64,000 nucleotides of DNA from 3-1-20CM-4-69-9 sp963833655 (GTDB taxonomy: Bacteria; Actinomycetota; Thermoleophilia; Gaiellales; Gaiellaceae), in contig CAWHYL010000004.1 of assembly GCA_963833655.1 (NCBI GenBank), positions 620,001 through 684,000 of the forward strand, written 5' to 3'. Of the stretch, positions 7,815 through 14,701 are shown piece by piece. Under the pieces are notes generated by a model. That model searched no databases. It was not told the DNA's origin and saw only the letters and a program-made list of their open reading frames with translations. The stretch's first letter is position 1. Every line of letters starts with the position of its first letter. A program made the translations under genes and the position numbers.

Positions 7815-9251
7815 ATGAAGCGGATCACTGCGGTCCTGGCATCCGCATGCCTGGCACTCGCGCTCGCCGGCGCAGCCTCGAGCACCACCTTCGGCGTCGC
7901 CGACGACGCCGGCAAGTACGCCGAGGACGGCGGCGCCGGCTTCTTCACGATGCTGACGCAGCTCGGCATGACGGAGAACCGCATGGCGGTGTTCTGGGAT
8001 CCGTCGCAGCCGAACACGATCGTCGACCAGGCGTTCCTCGACCGCGCGATCCCGCAGGCGCAGGCGCGCGGCATCGACGTGATGTTCGCGATCTATCCGC
8101 TGAAGGCACGCGCACTCGTCGAGACGCCGAACGGCATCCAGCTGTTCGCGCAGTACGCGGCCAAGGTCGCGGCGCGGTACCCCTACGTCCGCAAGGTCAT
8201 CTGCCTGAACGAGGGGAACCAGCCTCGCTTCCACCAGCCGCAGTTCGACGACCAGGGGAACGGCATCTCGGGCTACGTGCAGGAACAGGCGATGGCAGCG
8301 TGCTACGACGCGCTGAAGGCGGTCGATCCCGGCATCGACGTCATTGCCTTCGGGCTGTCACCGCGCGGCAACGACGACTTCGACGCGCCGAGCAACGTCT
8401 CGCACTCGCCGATCCGCTTTCTGAAGGAGGTCGGCGACGCGTACCGTCAGAGCGGCCGTACGAAGCCGATCGCCGACGACCTGTCGGTGCACTGCTACCC
8501 GAACGTCAACACCGACGCACCCTCGGTCGGCTACCTGTGGCCGAAGGCGGGATGCGTCAACCTCGACCGGCTCAAGCAGGCGTGGTGGGACGCGTTCCAC
8601 GGAACCGCGCAGCCGTTGTTCCGCGAGGCAGGCGACACCGGCGGCGGGCCGCACGCGCGCGTCTTCGTCGACGAGGTCGGCTACCAGGCCAAGATCGCCG
8701 CCGACAAGACGTCGCTCTACAGCGGTTCCGAGAACGTCCCGCTGATCGACGAGACGACGCAGGGCCAGTACTACGCCGAGCTGATCTCGCTGATGGCGTG
8801 CGACCCCGACGTGGCGCTGCTCAACTTCTTCCACGCGGTCGACGAGAGCAACCTCGCGGCGTGGCAGAGCGGCGTCGTGCTACCCGACGGGACCCACCGC
8901 GCGTCGTTCGACCTGGTGCGGAATTCGATCCTCGCGAACCAGTCGTGCCACGGGAAGACGGCCGAATGGCGGCACGCCGAGCACGTCGTCGGCGCGCGTG
9001 CGACCTTCAAGACGTTGCCGCGCGCGTTCGTCGTCCGCGCCGACGAAGGGTTCACATACGAGGTCAGGATCACGCGGCCGTCGGGCACGCGCCGGCTTAC
9101 GGGCGCCGACGGCACGGGCGAGGCCGCGCGCGACGTCCTCTTCAAGCTGCCGAGGCTGCGGAAAGGCTCGTACCGTGTGCAGGTGATCCTTCGCGCCGAG
9201 ACCAACCCGGAGCGCACGACAGTCTTCTCGCGCACGTTCAAGGGCGCCTAG
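7815..9251 (+). CDS. Secreted TIM-barrel protein, glycoside-hydrolase-like
   Basis: 478 residues with a signal peptide of about 22 residues (ALALAGAASS). The body reads like a clan-A glycoside hydrolase barrel. A conserved CLNEGNQP near residue 136 would supply the acid/base glutamate after an Asn. VFVDEVGYQ near residue 288 would supply the nucleophile glutamate at a strand end. The last ~100 residues form a beta-rich domain. No named family is certain; GH5- or GH39-like proteins are the nearest idea. It starts 18 bases after dgcN and could act on extracellular polysaccharide. Confidence 0.7.
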   Translation: MKRITAVLASACLALALAGAASSTTFGVADDAGKYAEDGGAGFFTMLTQLGMTENRMAVFWDPSQPNTIVDQAFLDRAIPQAQARGIDVMFAIYPLKARALVETPNGIQLFAQYAAKVAARYPYVRKVICLNEGNQPRFHQPQFDDQGNGISGYVQEQAMAACYDALKAVDPGIDVIAFGLSPRGNDDFDAPSNVSHSPIRFLKEVGDAYRQSGRTKPIADDLSVHCYPNVNTDAPSVGYLWPKAGCVNLDRLKQAWWDAFHGTAQPLFREAGDTGGGPHARVFVDEVGYQAKIAADKTSLYSGSENVPLIDETTQGQYYAELISLMACDPDVALLNFFHAVDESNLAAWQSGVVLPDGTHRASFDLVRNSILANQSCHGKTAEWRHAEHVVGARATFKTLPRAFVVRADEGFTYEVRITRPSGTRRLTGADGTGEAARDVLFKLPRLRKGSYRVQVILRAETNPERTTVFSRTFKGA

Positions 9252-9269
9252 ACCTGGCCTTTTTGGCCG

Positions 9270-9298
9270 CTGGCAAGCGGCCGCGTTTCCGCTATAAG
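9270..9298 (+). promoter_or_regulatory. Promoter of the M29 aminopeptidase gene
   Basis: CTGGCA (9270-9275) and TATAAG (9293-9298) are separated by 17 bases. The -10 hexamer ends seven bases before the ATG at 9306, so the transcript would start at or next to the start codon. A 7-bp hairpin (GGCCGCT/AGCGGCC, 9265-9282) overlaps the -35 and could instead end transcription of the upstream gene. Confidence 0.55.
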
Positions 9299-9305
9299 GA
9301 TCGAC

Positions 9306-10439
9306 ATGTCGGACCCTCGCGTGGCGAAGCTCGGCGAGTTGCTCGTCAACTACTCGCTCGAGCTCCAGCCCGGGCAGCTGCTGCGCATCGACGCCGGGAC
9401 GGTCGCGGCGCCGCTCGTGAGCGAGTCATACCGGTTCGCGCTCCGGGCGGGCGCGCATCCGCGGACGCGCATCGACATCGAGGGCCTCGACGTGATCGCC
9501 GTCGGCGAGGCGAGCGACGAGCAGCTCGTCTACGTGCCGGAGATCGACCGCGTCGACGTCGAGCAGGTCGACGCGGTGATGACGATCTGGGCCGACCGCA
9601 ACACACGCGCGCTGACAGGTGCGGACCCGGCGCGGATCAGCCGGCGGATCGGTTCTCGGCGCGAGCTGACGAACCGGTTCTGGGAGCGCATCGACGCCGG
9701 CGAGGCGAAGTGGGTCGGCACGCGCTTTCCGACCGAAGCGCACGCGCAGGACGCGGAGATGTCGCTCTCGGAGTACGAGGAGTTCGTGTACGCCGCGTGC
9801 CACGTGCGACCGGACGATGATCCCGTCGCACACTGGCGCAAGGTCTCGGAGGAGCTGAGCACACGCGCGCGCGAGCTCGAGACGTTCGGCGAGCTACGGA
9901 TCGTCGGGCCGGACACGGACCTGCGATTGAACGTCGGAGGTCGCCGGTGGCTCGCAGCCGACGGCAAGCTGAACATGCCGGACGGCGAGATCTTCACGAG
10001 CCCGGTCGAGACGGAGACGGACGGCGAGATCCGGTTCTCGTTCCCGGCGATCTTCCACGGGCGGGGTGTCGAGGACGTGCGCCTCCGCTTCGAAGGCGGT
10101 CGTGTCGTCGCCGCCGAGGCGAAGACCGCGAACGACTACCTCCAGTCGCTGCTCGACATGGACGTAGGCGCGCGCATCCCCGGCGAGGTCGCGTTCGGCC
10201 TCAACTACGAGATCGACCGCTTCACGCGCGACATCCTGTTCGACGAGAAGATCGGCGGCACCGTGCACCTCGCCCTCGGCTCGAGCTTCAAGAACCTCGG
10301 CGGCGAGAACGACTCCGGTCTGCACTGGGACATGATCTGCGACCTCCGCGCCGACGGCGAGGTCTACGCCGACGGTGAGCTCGTGTGGAAGGCCGGGCGC
10401 TTCGTGCACGAGCCGGGCCTCGTCGCCGCCGCTTCCTGA
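9306..10439 (+). CDS. M29-family aminopeptidase (thermophilic aminopeptidase type)
   Basis: 377 residues, the usual length for the AmpS/PepS family of cobalt- or zinc-dependent aminopeptidases. Family landmarks are clear: NMPDGEIFTSP, EVAFGLNYEID, and the C-terminal block DEKIGGTVHLALGSSF followed by SGLHWDMICDL, which carries the metal-binding Glu, His and Asp residues. It should release N-terminal residues from peptides in the cytoplasm. It follows the D-glutamate/dipeptide genes but has its own promoter. The next gene begins inside its stop codon (CTGA). Confidence 0.92.
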   Translation: MSDPRVAKLGELLVNYSLELQPGQLLRIDAGTVAAPLVSESYRFALRAGAHPRTRIDIEGLDVIAVGEASDEQLVYVPEIDRVDVEQVDAVMTIWADRNTRALTGADPARISRRIGSRRELTNRFWERIDAGEAKWVGTRFPTEAHAQDAEMSLSEYEEFVYAACHVRPDDDPVAHWRKVSEELSTRARELETFGELRIVGPDTDLRLNVGGRRWLAADGKLNMPDGEIFTSPVETETDGEIRFSFPAIFHGRGVEDVRLRFEGGRVVAAEAKTANDYLQSLLDMDVGARIPGEVAFGLNYEIDRFTRDILFDEKIGGTVHLALGSSFKNLGGENDSGLHWDMICDLRADGEVYADGELVWKAGRFVHEPGLVAAAS

Positions 10440-10924
10440 GCCGCGTCGCCGTTATCTCCGACACGCACCTCCCGCGCGGGACGCGCGCGCTTCCCGCCGC
10501 GTGCGTGAGCCTCCTCCTGGCGGCCGATGTGATCCTCCATGCGGGCGACTTCGTCTCGGTGGAGTTCCTGGAAGAGCTGCAGGCCTTCGGGCCGCCGGTG
10601 GAGTGCGTCCACGGGAACATGGACGAGCCGGCGCTGAAGGCATTGCTACCGAAGCAGCACGTCGTCGAGGTCGGCTCCGTGCGGATCGGGATGGTCCACG
10701 ACGCCGGCCCGCGGGCCCGCCGCGAGGCGCGGCTGGCGGCGCGGTTTCCGGAGTGCGAGGCGGTGGTCTACGGCCACAGCCACGTGCCACAGGTCGAGCG
10801 TTTTCAGCATCTCTGGGTGCTCAACCCGGGCTCGCCGACCGACAAGCGCCGGCAGCCGCTACCCACGATGCTCGACCTGCGGATCCGCGGTGCGCGGCTC
10901 ACCCCGGAGCTCGTGAACCTCTGA
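10436..10924 (+). CDS. Metallophosphoesterase, YfcE/MJ0936 type
   Basis: About 162 residues of a calcineurin-like phosphoesterase. AVISDTHLP supplies the first metal ligands, HAGDF and HGNMD the next, and YGHSHVPQ the last His pair. The domain begins three residues after a CTG at 10436 that overlaps the preceding TGA stop. The only ordinary start is GTG 10385, which would add a 17-residue Arg-rich leader lying inside the aminopeptidase gene. I favour the CTG because it gives the standard family N-terminus and mirrors the ATGA/GTGA overlaps elsewhere. The likely substrate is a phosphodiester. Confidence 0.85.
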   Translation: MSRVAVISDTHLPRGTRALPAACVSLLLAADVILHAGDFVSVEFLEELQAFGPPVECVHGNMDEPALKALLPKQHVVEVGSVRIGMVHDAGPRARREARLAARFPECEAVVYGHSHVPQVERFQHLWVLNPGSPTDKRRQPLPTMLDLRIRGARLTPELVNL

Positions 10925-10925
10925 C

Positions 10926-10970
10926 TTGACAGGGCGAACACATGTTCGCTAGCATGCGAACGCATGTTCG
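10926..10970 (+). promoter_or_regulatory. LexA-controlled promoter of the LysM gene (two SOS boxes)
   Basis: TTGACA (10926-10931) and TAGCAT (10950-10955) are 18 bases apart. The spacer contains CGAACACATGTTCG (10935-10948). A second copy, CGAACGCATGTTCG (10957-10970), overlaps the expected start site and the ATG at 10964. Both fit the Gram-positive/actinobacterial LexA box (CGAAC-N4-GTTCG). LexA bound here would block RNA polymerase. Transcription should begin within a few bases of the ATG, so the mRNA is probably leaderless. Confidence 0.85.
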
Positions 10971-11203
10971 TTCGGCTCGCTTTCGTCGTGCTCGTCGCGG
11001 CTCTCGCCGTCGGCCTCGCTGCGCGTCCCTCGGGGAGCGCCGGGAAATCCGTGAGCTACGTCGTTCAGCCGTCGGACACGCTCTGGTCGATCGCCGCGAA
11101 GCACTACCCCGGCGACCCGCGCGAGGGCATCTGGAACCTGCAGCACCGCAACCACCTGCACGGGACGATGCTCGTGCCGGGCCAGCGGCTGGTCCTGCCG
11201 TAA
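10964..11203 (+). CDS. SOS-controlled membrane-anchored LysM protein (YneA/ChiZ-like)
   Basis: 79 residues. Residues 3-20 are a hydrophobic signal anchor and residues 31-78 are a single LysM domain (SYVVQPSDTLWSIAAKHYPG ... VPGQRLVLP), which binds peptidoglycan. Size, topology and a LexA-box promoter match YneA of Bacillus and the LysM-bearing SOS division inhibitors of actinobacteria. These hold back septation while DNA damage is repaired. In those genomes the gene usually lies beside lexA; here lexA is not in the window. The function is inferred from architecture plus promoter. A frame starting at 10942 is a shadow. Confidence 0.8.
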   Translation: MFVRLAFVVLVAALAVGLAARPSGSAGKSVSYVVQPSDTLWSIAAKHYPGDPREGIWNLQHRNHLHGTMLVPGQRLVLP

Positions 11204-11207
11204 GCCG

Positions 11208-11654
11208 TCAGAGGCCGCTGAGCGGCAGGCCCGCGGTGTAGACGCGCTCGCCGCGGAACAGACGCCGCTCCGGATCCCACGGGAACAGGATTCCCACCTT
11301 CCAGCTCAGCCGCTCCCCGGACGGCGGGAACCCGAGCCAGTCACGCTCATGCGTCCCCGTGACGTCCGCCTCTTCGTACACGCCCTGAGGCCCGATGACG
11401 ATGTCGGTGAGGTCGAAGTGGATGTCCGGGAATGCGGTGAGCAGCTCCGTGTAGAAGCGCGCCGCGCCGTCGTGGCCTTCCCAGCGGTGGCCCGTCTGGA
11501 CGAGCTCGTAGACGCAGTCTTCGGTCAGCGTCGAGATCAACCCGGGCAGGTCGCGATTGTCCTCGGCGATCGAGTGCTTCTTCCAGAGCTCCCTGATCTC
11601 GTCGTGTTCCGCGGCCGTCGGCTCGAGACGGATGAGGTCGCGCACGTCACTCAC
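11208..11654 (-). CDS. SnoaL-like / NTF2-fold protein
   Basis: 148 residues from GTG 11654-11652, whose last two bases lie in the stop codon of the upstream hydrolase gene (GTGA overlap), so translation is coupled. The sequence is a typical SnoaL-like alpha+beta cone: WKKHSIAEDNRDLPGLISTLTEDCVYE, then RFYTELLTAFPDIHFDLTDIV, ending in a beta sheet. Such proteins are small cyclases, isomerases or dehydratases, or have no known activity. The hydrolase partner suggests modification of a small organic molecule. Confidence 0.82.
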   Translation of the reverse strand: MSDVRDLIRLEPTAAEHDEIRELWKKHSIAEDNRDLPGLISTLTEDCVYELVQTGHRWEGHDGAARFYTELLTAFPDIHFDLTDIVIGPQGVYEEADVTGTHERDWLGFPPSGERLSWKVGILFPWDPERRLFRGERVYTAGLPLSGL

Positions 11655-12421
11655 GCCGACTCCCAGAATTTCCTCACGCGCGCGTTGAAGACGCTGCCGA
11701 GCTTCTGCGGGTTGTGCGCCGCGGGAAGAATCGCCCGCTCGGGCTCGAGCCGCTCGTCGAGCACGTCGCACACCGCGCGGAACGCGGCGCCGGCGAGCGC
11801 GCGCGCGGAGTCGGGGGCGGGACACCAGTCCCCTTGCACGAGCAGCACGCGCAGCCGCGCGCGCGCAAGGTCGTCGAGCGGGATCTGCGCCTCCCAGGGC
11901 GGGCGCTCGGTCATCGATACGCTCGCAGCCTCGAGCGCTTGTCCCTCGAGTGGTGTCGCCTGTGCCGGAAAGCCGAACCCGCGGAGGAACCTCGCCCGGT
12001 ACTCGCTTGGGCTCCGCGTCGCACGCGCGGCGTCCTCGATGTTGCGGATCAGCTCTTCGACGGCCGGATCGCCGCGCGCGACTCCGAATGCCGGCGGCTC
12101 GATCAGGACGAGCGAGCGCACCGCTTCGGGTCGTCGCACAGCGGCGAGCAGCGATACGACGCCCCCATACGAGTGGCCGACGAGATGCGCGCCGTCTCCG
12201 AGGAGATCGGCGACGTCGTCCGCATCACGCTCGAAGTCGACGCGGCCGTCCGGCGGCGAAGCGCCGAAACCGCGCCGGTCGACGAGCAGCAGGCGGTAAT
12301 CGTCCGCGAGCGGCCGCTGCTCGCGCCACGTCTCCTCGCCCCAGCCGAAGCTGCCGTGCACGAAGACGGCCGGCTCGCCGTCGCCCCAAACCGTGACATG
12401 GACGCCGCTTGCAGTCAGCAC
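11651..12421 (-). CDS. Alpha/beta hydrolase
   Basis: 256 residues from GTG 12421-12419; an upstream GTG at 12448 would add nine residues and cannot be excluded. The fold markers are VFVHGSFGWGEETW (oxyanion loop), the nucleophile elbow GHSYGG with its serine, an aspartate in LVQGDWCPAPD, and a late histidine in PAAHNP, giving a plausible Ser-Asp-His triad. The enzyme is cytoplasmic with no signal peptide. Its gene is divergent from rnz and forms a coupled pair with the SnoaL-like gene. The substrate is unknown. Confidence 0.85.
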   Translation of the reverse strand: MLTASGVHVTVWGDGEPAVFVHGSFGWGEETWREQRPLADDYRLLLVDRRGFGASPPDGRVDFERDADDVADLLGDGAHLVGHSYGGVVSLLAAVRRPEAVRSLVLIEPPAFGVARGDPAVEELIRNIEDAARATRSPSEYRARFLRGFGFPAQATPLEGQALEAASVSMTERPPWEAQIPLDDLARARLRVLLVQGDWCPAPDSARALAGAAFRAVCDVLDERLEPERAILPAAHNPQKLGSVFNARVRKFWESA

Positions 12422-12464
12422 GCGCAAGAGGTTACGCGCAGCGTGCACGCGCGCGGGCCGAACC

Positions 12465-12470
12465 TAGAAT
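12465..12470 (+). promoter_or_regulatory. -10 element of rnz (leaderless)
   Basis: TAGAAT ends six bases before the GTG start of rnz. This places the transcription start at the start codon. No Shine-Dalgarno is present. Confidence 0.5.
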
Positions 12471-12476
12471 CGACCC

Positions 12477-13445
12477 GTGGACCTCGACGTCGTCTTCCTG
12501 GGGACGGCCGGCTCGATGCCGACGGCACAGCGGGCGCCGGCCGCGCTGCTCGTGCGGCGTGGCGGCGACAAGCTCCTGTTCGACTGCGGCGAAGGGACGC
12601 AGCGGCAGCTGCTGCGGTCGTCTGTCGGTCTGCTCGAGCTGGAGGAGGTGTTCCTGACGCACTTCCATGCGGATCACGTCCTCGGCCTGCCGGGGATGCT
12701 CAAGACCTTCGCGCTGCGCGGGCGTGAGCTCCCGCTCACCGTGTACGGGCCTCGCGGGCTCGTCGACCTGCTCGGCTCGCTGCGGCGGGTGCTCGGCAAG
12801 CTGACGTACGAGCTGAAGCTCGTCGAGCTCGACGGGGGCGATGTCCTCGAGCGCAGCGGCTACCGGCTCGCGACGTTCGACGTCGCGCATGGCGTCTCGG
12901 CGCTGGGGTGGTCGCTGATCGAGGCGACGCGCCCCGGCCGGTTCGACGTCGAGGCGGCGGACAGGCTCGGCATTCCGAGCGGGCCGGCCCGCGGCGCGCT
13001 GCAACGCGGCGAGACGGTCGGCACGGTGAAGCCCGAGGACGTGCTCGGCCCGCCGCGTCCGGGCCGCAAGCTCGTCATCACCGGCGACACGGGCCCGTCC
13101 GACGCGATCGTCGAGGCGGCGTGGGGGGCCGACGTCCTCATCACGGAGGCAACGTTCGCCGACGAGGAGCGCGAGCGGGCGGCCGAGACGAAGCATCAGA
13201 CGGCGATGCAGGCCGCCGACGTTGCGCAGCGCGCCAACGTCGCTCTCCTCGCGCTCACCCACGTCTCGAACCGCTACTTCGGCTCCGAGATCGCGGAGGA
13301 GGCGCGCGCGACCTTTCCGGAAACGGTCGTGCCGCGTGACTTCGATGTCATCGAGCTGCCGTTCGTCGAACGCGGCGCCCCGCAGCTGATCAAAGGCGGG
13401 GCGTCTCGCCGCCGGGAGCAAGAGGTCGTATCATCGACGCCGTGA
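12477..13445 (+). CDS. rnz: Ribonuclease Z
   Basis: 322 residues, normal for bacterial RNase Z, which trims the 3' ends of tRNA precursors lacking CCA. The metallo-beta-lactamase motif THFHADHVLGLPG (H62, H64, D66, H67) and the downstream VITGDTGP and LTHVSNRY segments give the remaining zinc ligands. The GTG start at 12477 fits the family N-terminus (DVVFLGTAGSMPT) and lies six bases after a -10-like TAGAAT. Its role agrees with the CCA-less tRNA-Arg in this window. The last four bases overlap the next start codon (GTGA). Confidence 0.95.
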   Translation: MDLDVVFLGTAGSMPTAQRAPAALLVRRGGDKLLFDCGEGTQRQLLRSSVGLLELEEVFLTHFHADHVLGLPGMLKTFALRGRELPLTVYGPRGLVDLLGSLRRVLGKLTYELKLVELDGGDVLERSGYRLATFDVAHGVSALGWSLIEATRPGRFDVEAADRLGIPSGPARGALQRGETVGTVKPEDVLGPPRPGRKLVITGDTGPSDAIVEAAWGADVLITEATFADEERERAAETKHQTAMQAADVAQRANVALLALTHVSNRYFGSEIAEEARATFPETVVPRDFDVIELPFVERGAPQLIKGGASRRREQEVVSSTP

Positions 13446-13651
13446 CGGAGCTGGTCCGAGTGGCGGTCGCCGGCGACGTGGCCGAAGCAGAGGAGATCCA
13501 GGAGATCCTCCGGGCCGCGGGCATCGATGCCGAGCTGCACGACGGCGAGGACGACTCGGTGACGGTGTCCGTCCCCGAGCACTCGGTCGAGCGGGCGCAG
13601 GACGCGATCGAGGCGATGACGGAGCCCGACGACCTGGTGGGAGAGCCCTAA
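13442..13651 (+). CDS. Small DUF2007-like putative signal-transducing protein
   Basis: 69 residues from GTG 13442, overlapping the rnz stop by four bases. The sequence (LVRVAVAGDVAEAEEIQEILRAAGIDAE ... VSVPEHSVERAQDAIEAM) is a ferredoxin-like beta-alpha-beta unit of the DUF2007 type. It resembles the small domain that usually pairs with zinc-ribbon or transport proteins. No catalytic residues are evident. Translational coupling to rnz shows only that the two are made together. Confidence 0.75.
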   Translation: MTELVRVAVAGDVAEAEEIQEILRAAGIDAELHDGEDDSVTVSVPEHSVERAQDAIEAMTEPDDLVGEP

Positions 13652-13662
13652 CCGAGCGAGCC

Positions 13663-14025
13663 GTGCTCCGCGTCGGATCGATCGTCTTGCGCGTCGACGA
13701 TTTACGGCGTCAAACGGAGTTCTGGCAGGCGGCGCTCGGCTACGTGCGCCGAGACGACGGACGGAGCGACGACTTCGTTCTGCTGGCCCCCGCCGACGGA
13801 GCCGGTCCGCACCTTTCGCTCGACCGGGTGCGCTCGACGCTGCAGATCCCTCCGCGTCTTCACCTCGACCTGTACACGGATGACCAGAGAGGCGAGGTCG
13901 AGCGCTTGCTCGGGCTGGGCGCGACCGAGGTTCACTGGGACAAACGACCGCCTGACGCGGACTACGTCATCCTCGCCGACCCCGAGGGGAACCGTTTCTG
14001 CGTCGTCGACACGCGCCGGCGGTAA
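13663..14025 (+). CDS. VOC-superfamily (glyoxalase-like) protein
   Basis: 120 residues from GTG 13663. A paired beta-alpha-beta-beta-beta fold is indicated by GSIVLRVDDLRRQTEFWQAALGY at the N-terminus and VILADPEGNRFCVVD at the C-terminus, the usual closing motif of VOC proteins. His in LHLDLYT and Glu in DPEGN could form part of a metal site. Members include glyoxalases, resistance proteins and dioxygenases, so the reaction cannot be assigned. It is the last gene before the pyrimidine operon leader. Confidence 0.85.
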   Translation: MLRVGSIVLRVDDLRRQTEFWQAALGYVRRDDGRSDDFVLLAPADGAGPHLSLDRVRSTLQIPPRLHLDLYTDDQRGEVERLLGLGATEVHWDKRPPDADYVILADPEGNRFCVVDTRRR

Positions 14026-14034
14026 CCTCCATCC

Positions 14035-14056
14035 GGTGGGCTCTCTAGAGTCCACC
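14035..14056. promoter_or_regulatory. 22-base imperfect palindrome ahead of the pyr operon
   Basis: GGTGGGCTCT and AGAGTCCACC face each other across a two-base centre, with one G-T pair in ten. It lies between the VOC gene and the PyrR hairpin. It could be an operator or a terminator stem, but no T-run follows. The role is not decided by the sequence. Confidence 0.35.
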
Positions 14057-14075
14057 CGAGACAAGCCCCTTTAAC

Positions 14076-14093
14076 CCGGTCCAGTGAGGCCGG
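14076..14093 (+). promoter_or_regulatory. PyrR-binding RNA hairpin at the pyrR ribosome binding site
   Basis: The transcript can form CCGG/CCGG around a loop reading TCCAGTGAGG. This matches the conserved PyrR binding loop (TCCAG-N-GAGG). The hairpin ends one base before the AAAGGAG Shine-Dalgarno (14094-14100) of pyrR. PyrR bound with UMP would therefore block translation initiation, the mode described for mycobacterial pyr leaders, rather than drive a terminator. No terminator hairpin follows. Confidence 0.8.
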
Positions 14094-14104
14094 AAAGGAG
14101 TCGA

Positions 14105-14701
14105 ATGAACGCGCCTGCGCCCGCTGCGGCGGAGAAAGTCCTGCTGGACGCCGACGGCCTGCGTCGCACCCTCTCCCGTATCGCGCACGAGATCATCGAA
14201 GGCAACCCGGATCTGGCGCGCGTCGCGCTGGTCGGGATCCAGACGCGCGGCGTGCCGCTCGCACAACGGCTGCGCCGGCTGGTCGAGGAGCGCGCCGGCG
14301 ATGCGCCTGCTATGGGCGCCGTCGACATCACCTTCTATCGCGACGACGTGCAGGTGCGCGGCGGCGACCCGCCGCGGCACCCGCAACCCGTCGTCCGCTC
14401 GACCGCACTCGACTTCCCGCTCGAAGGGAAGACGGTGGTGCTCGTGGACGACGTTCTCTACACGGGTCGAACGATCCGGGCCGCGATCGAGGCGCTGTTC
14501 GACTACGGGCGCCCCGACCGGATCCAGCTCGCGGTGCTCGTCGACCGCGGCCACCGGGAGCTTCCGATTCGCCCCGACTACGTCGGCAAGAACCTCCCGA
14601 CCTCGCGTGACGAGCGCATCCAGGTGCAACTCGTCGAGGTCGACGAGGTCGACCAAGTCCTGCTCGTTCCCGCCCCAGAGGAGGCATCGCACGATGGCTG
14701 A
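14105..14701 (+). CDS. pyrR: PyrR: pyr operon regulator / uracil phosphoribosyltransferase
   Basis: 198 residues from ATG 14105, preceded by AAAGGAG. The PRPP-binding loop VVLVDDVLYTGRTIRA is intact, and ITFYRDD and RGHRELPIRPDYVGKN are typical of PyrR. The protein binds UMP and its own leader RNA to repress the pyrimidine genes. It may also make UMP from uracil. It heads seven overlapping pyrimidine genes and sits directly behind its predicted RNA target. The next gene begins eight bases before its end. Confidence 0.95.
   Translation: MNAPAPAAAEKVLLDADGLRRTLSRIAHEIIEGNPDLARVALVGIQTRGVPLAQRLRRLVEERAGDAPAMGAVDITFYRDDVQVRGGDPPRHPQPVVRSTALDFPLEGKTVVLVDDVLYTGRTIRAAIEALFDYGRPDRIQLAVLVDRGHRELPIRPDYVGKNLPTSRDERIQVQLVEVDEVDQVLLVPAPEEASHDG

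Noticed and set aside
9265..9282. Intrinsic terminator after the secreted barrel gene
   Set aside because: The 7-bp stem lacks a T-run and overlaps a better-supported -35 element; I kept it only as a note in the promoter entry.
10942..11241. 99-codon frame starting at an ATG inside the first LexA box
   Set aside because: Its product is Arg-rich noise, while the overlapping 10964 frame encodes a complete LysM domain.
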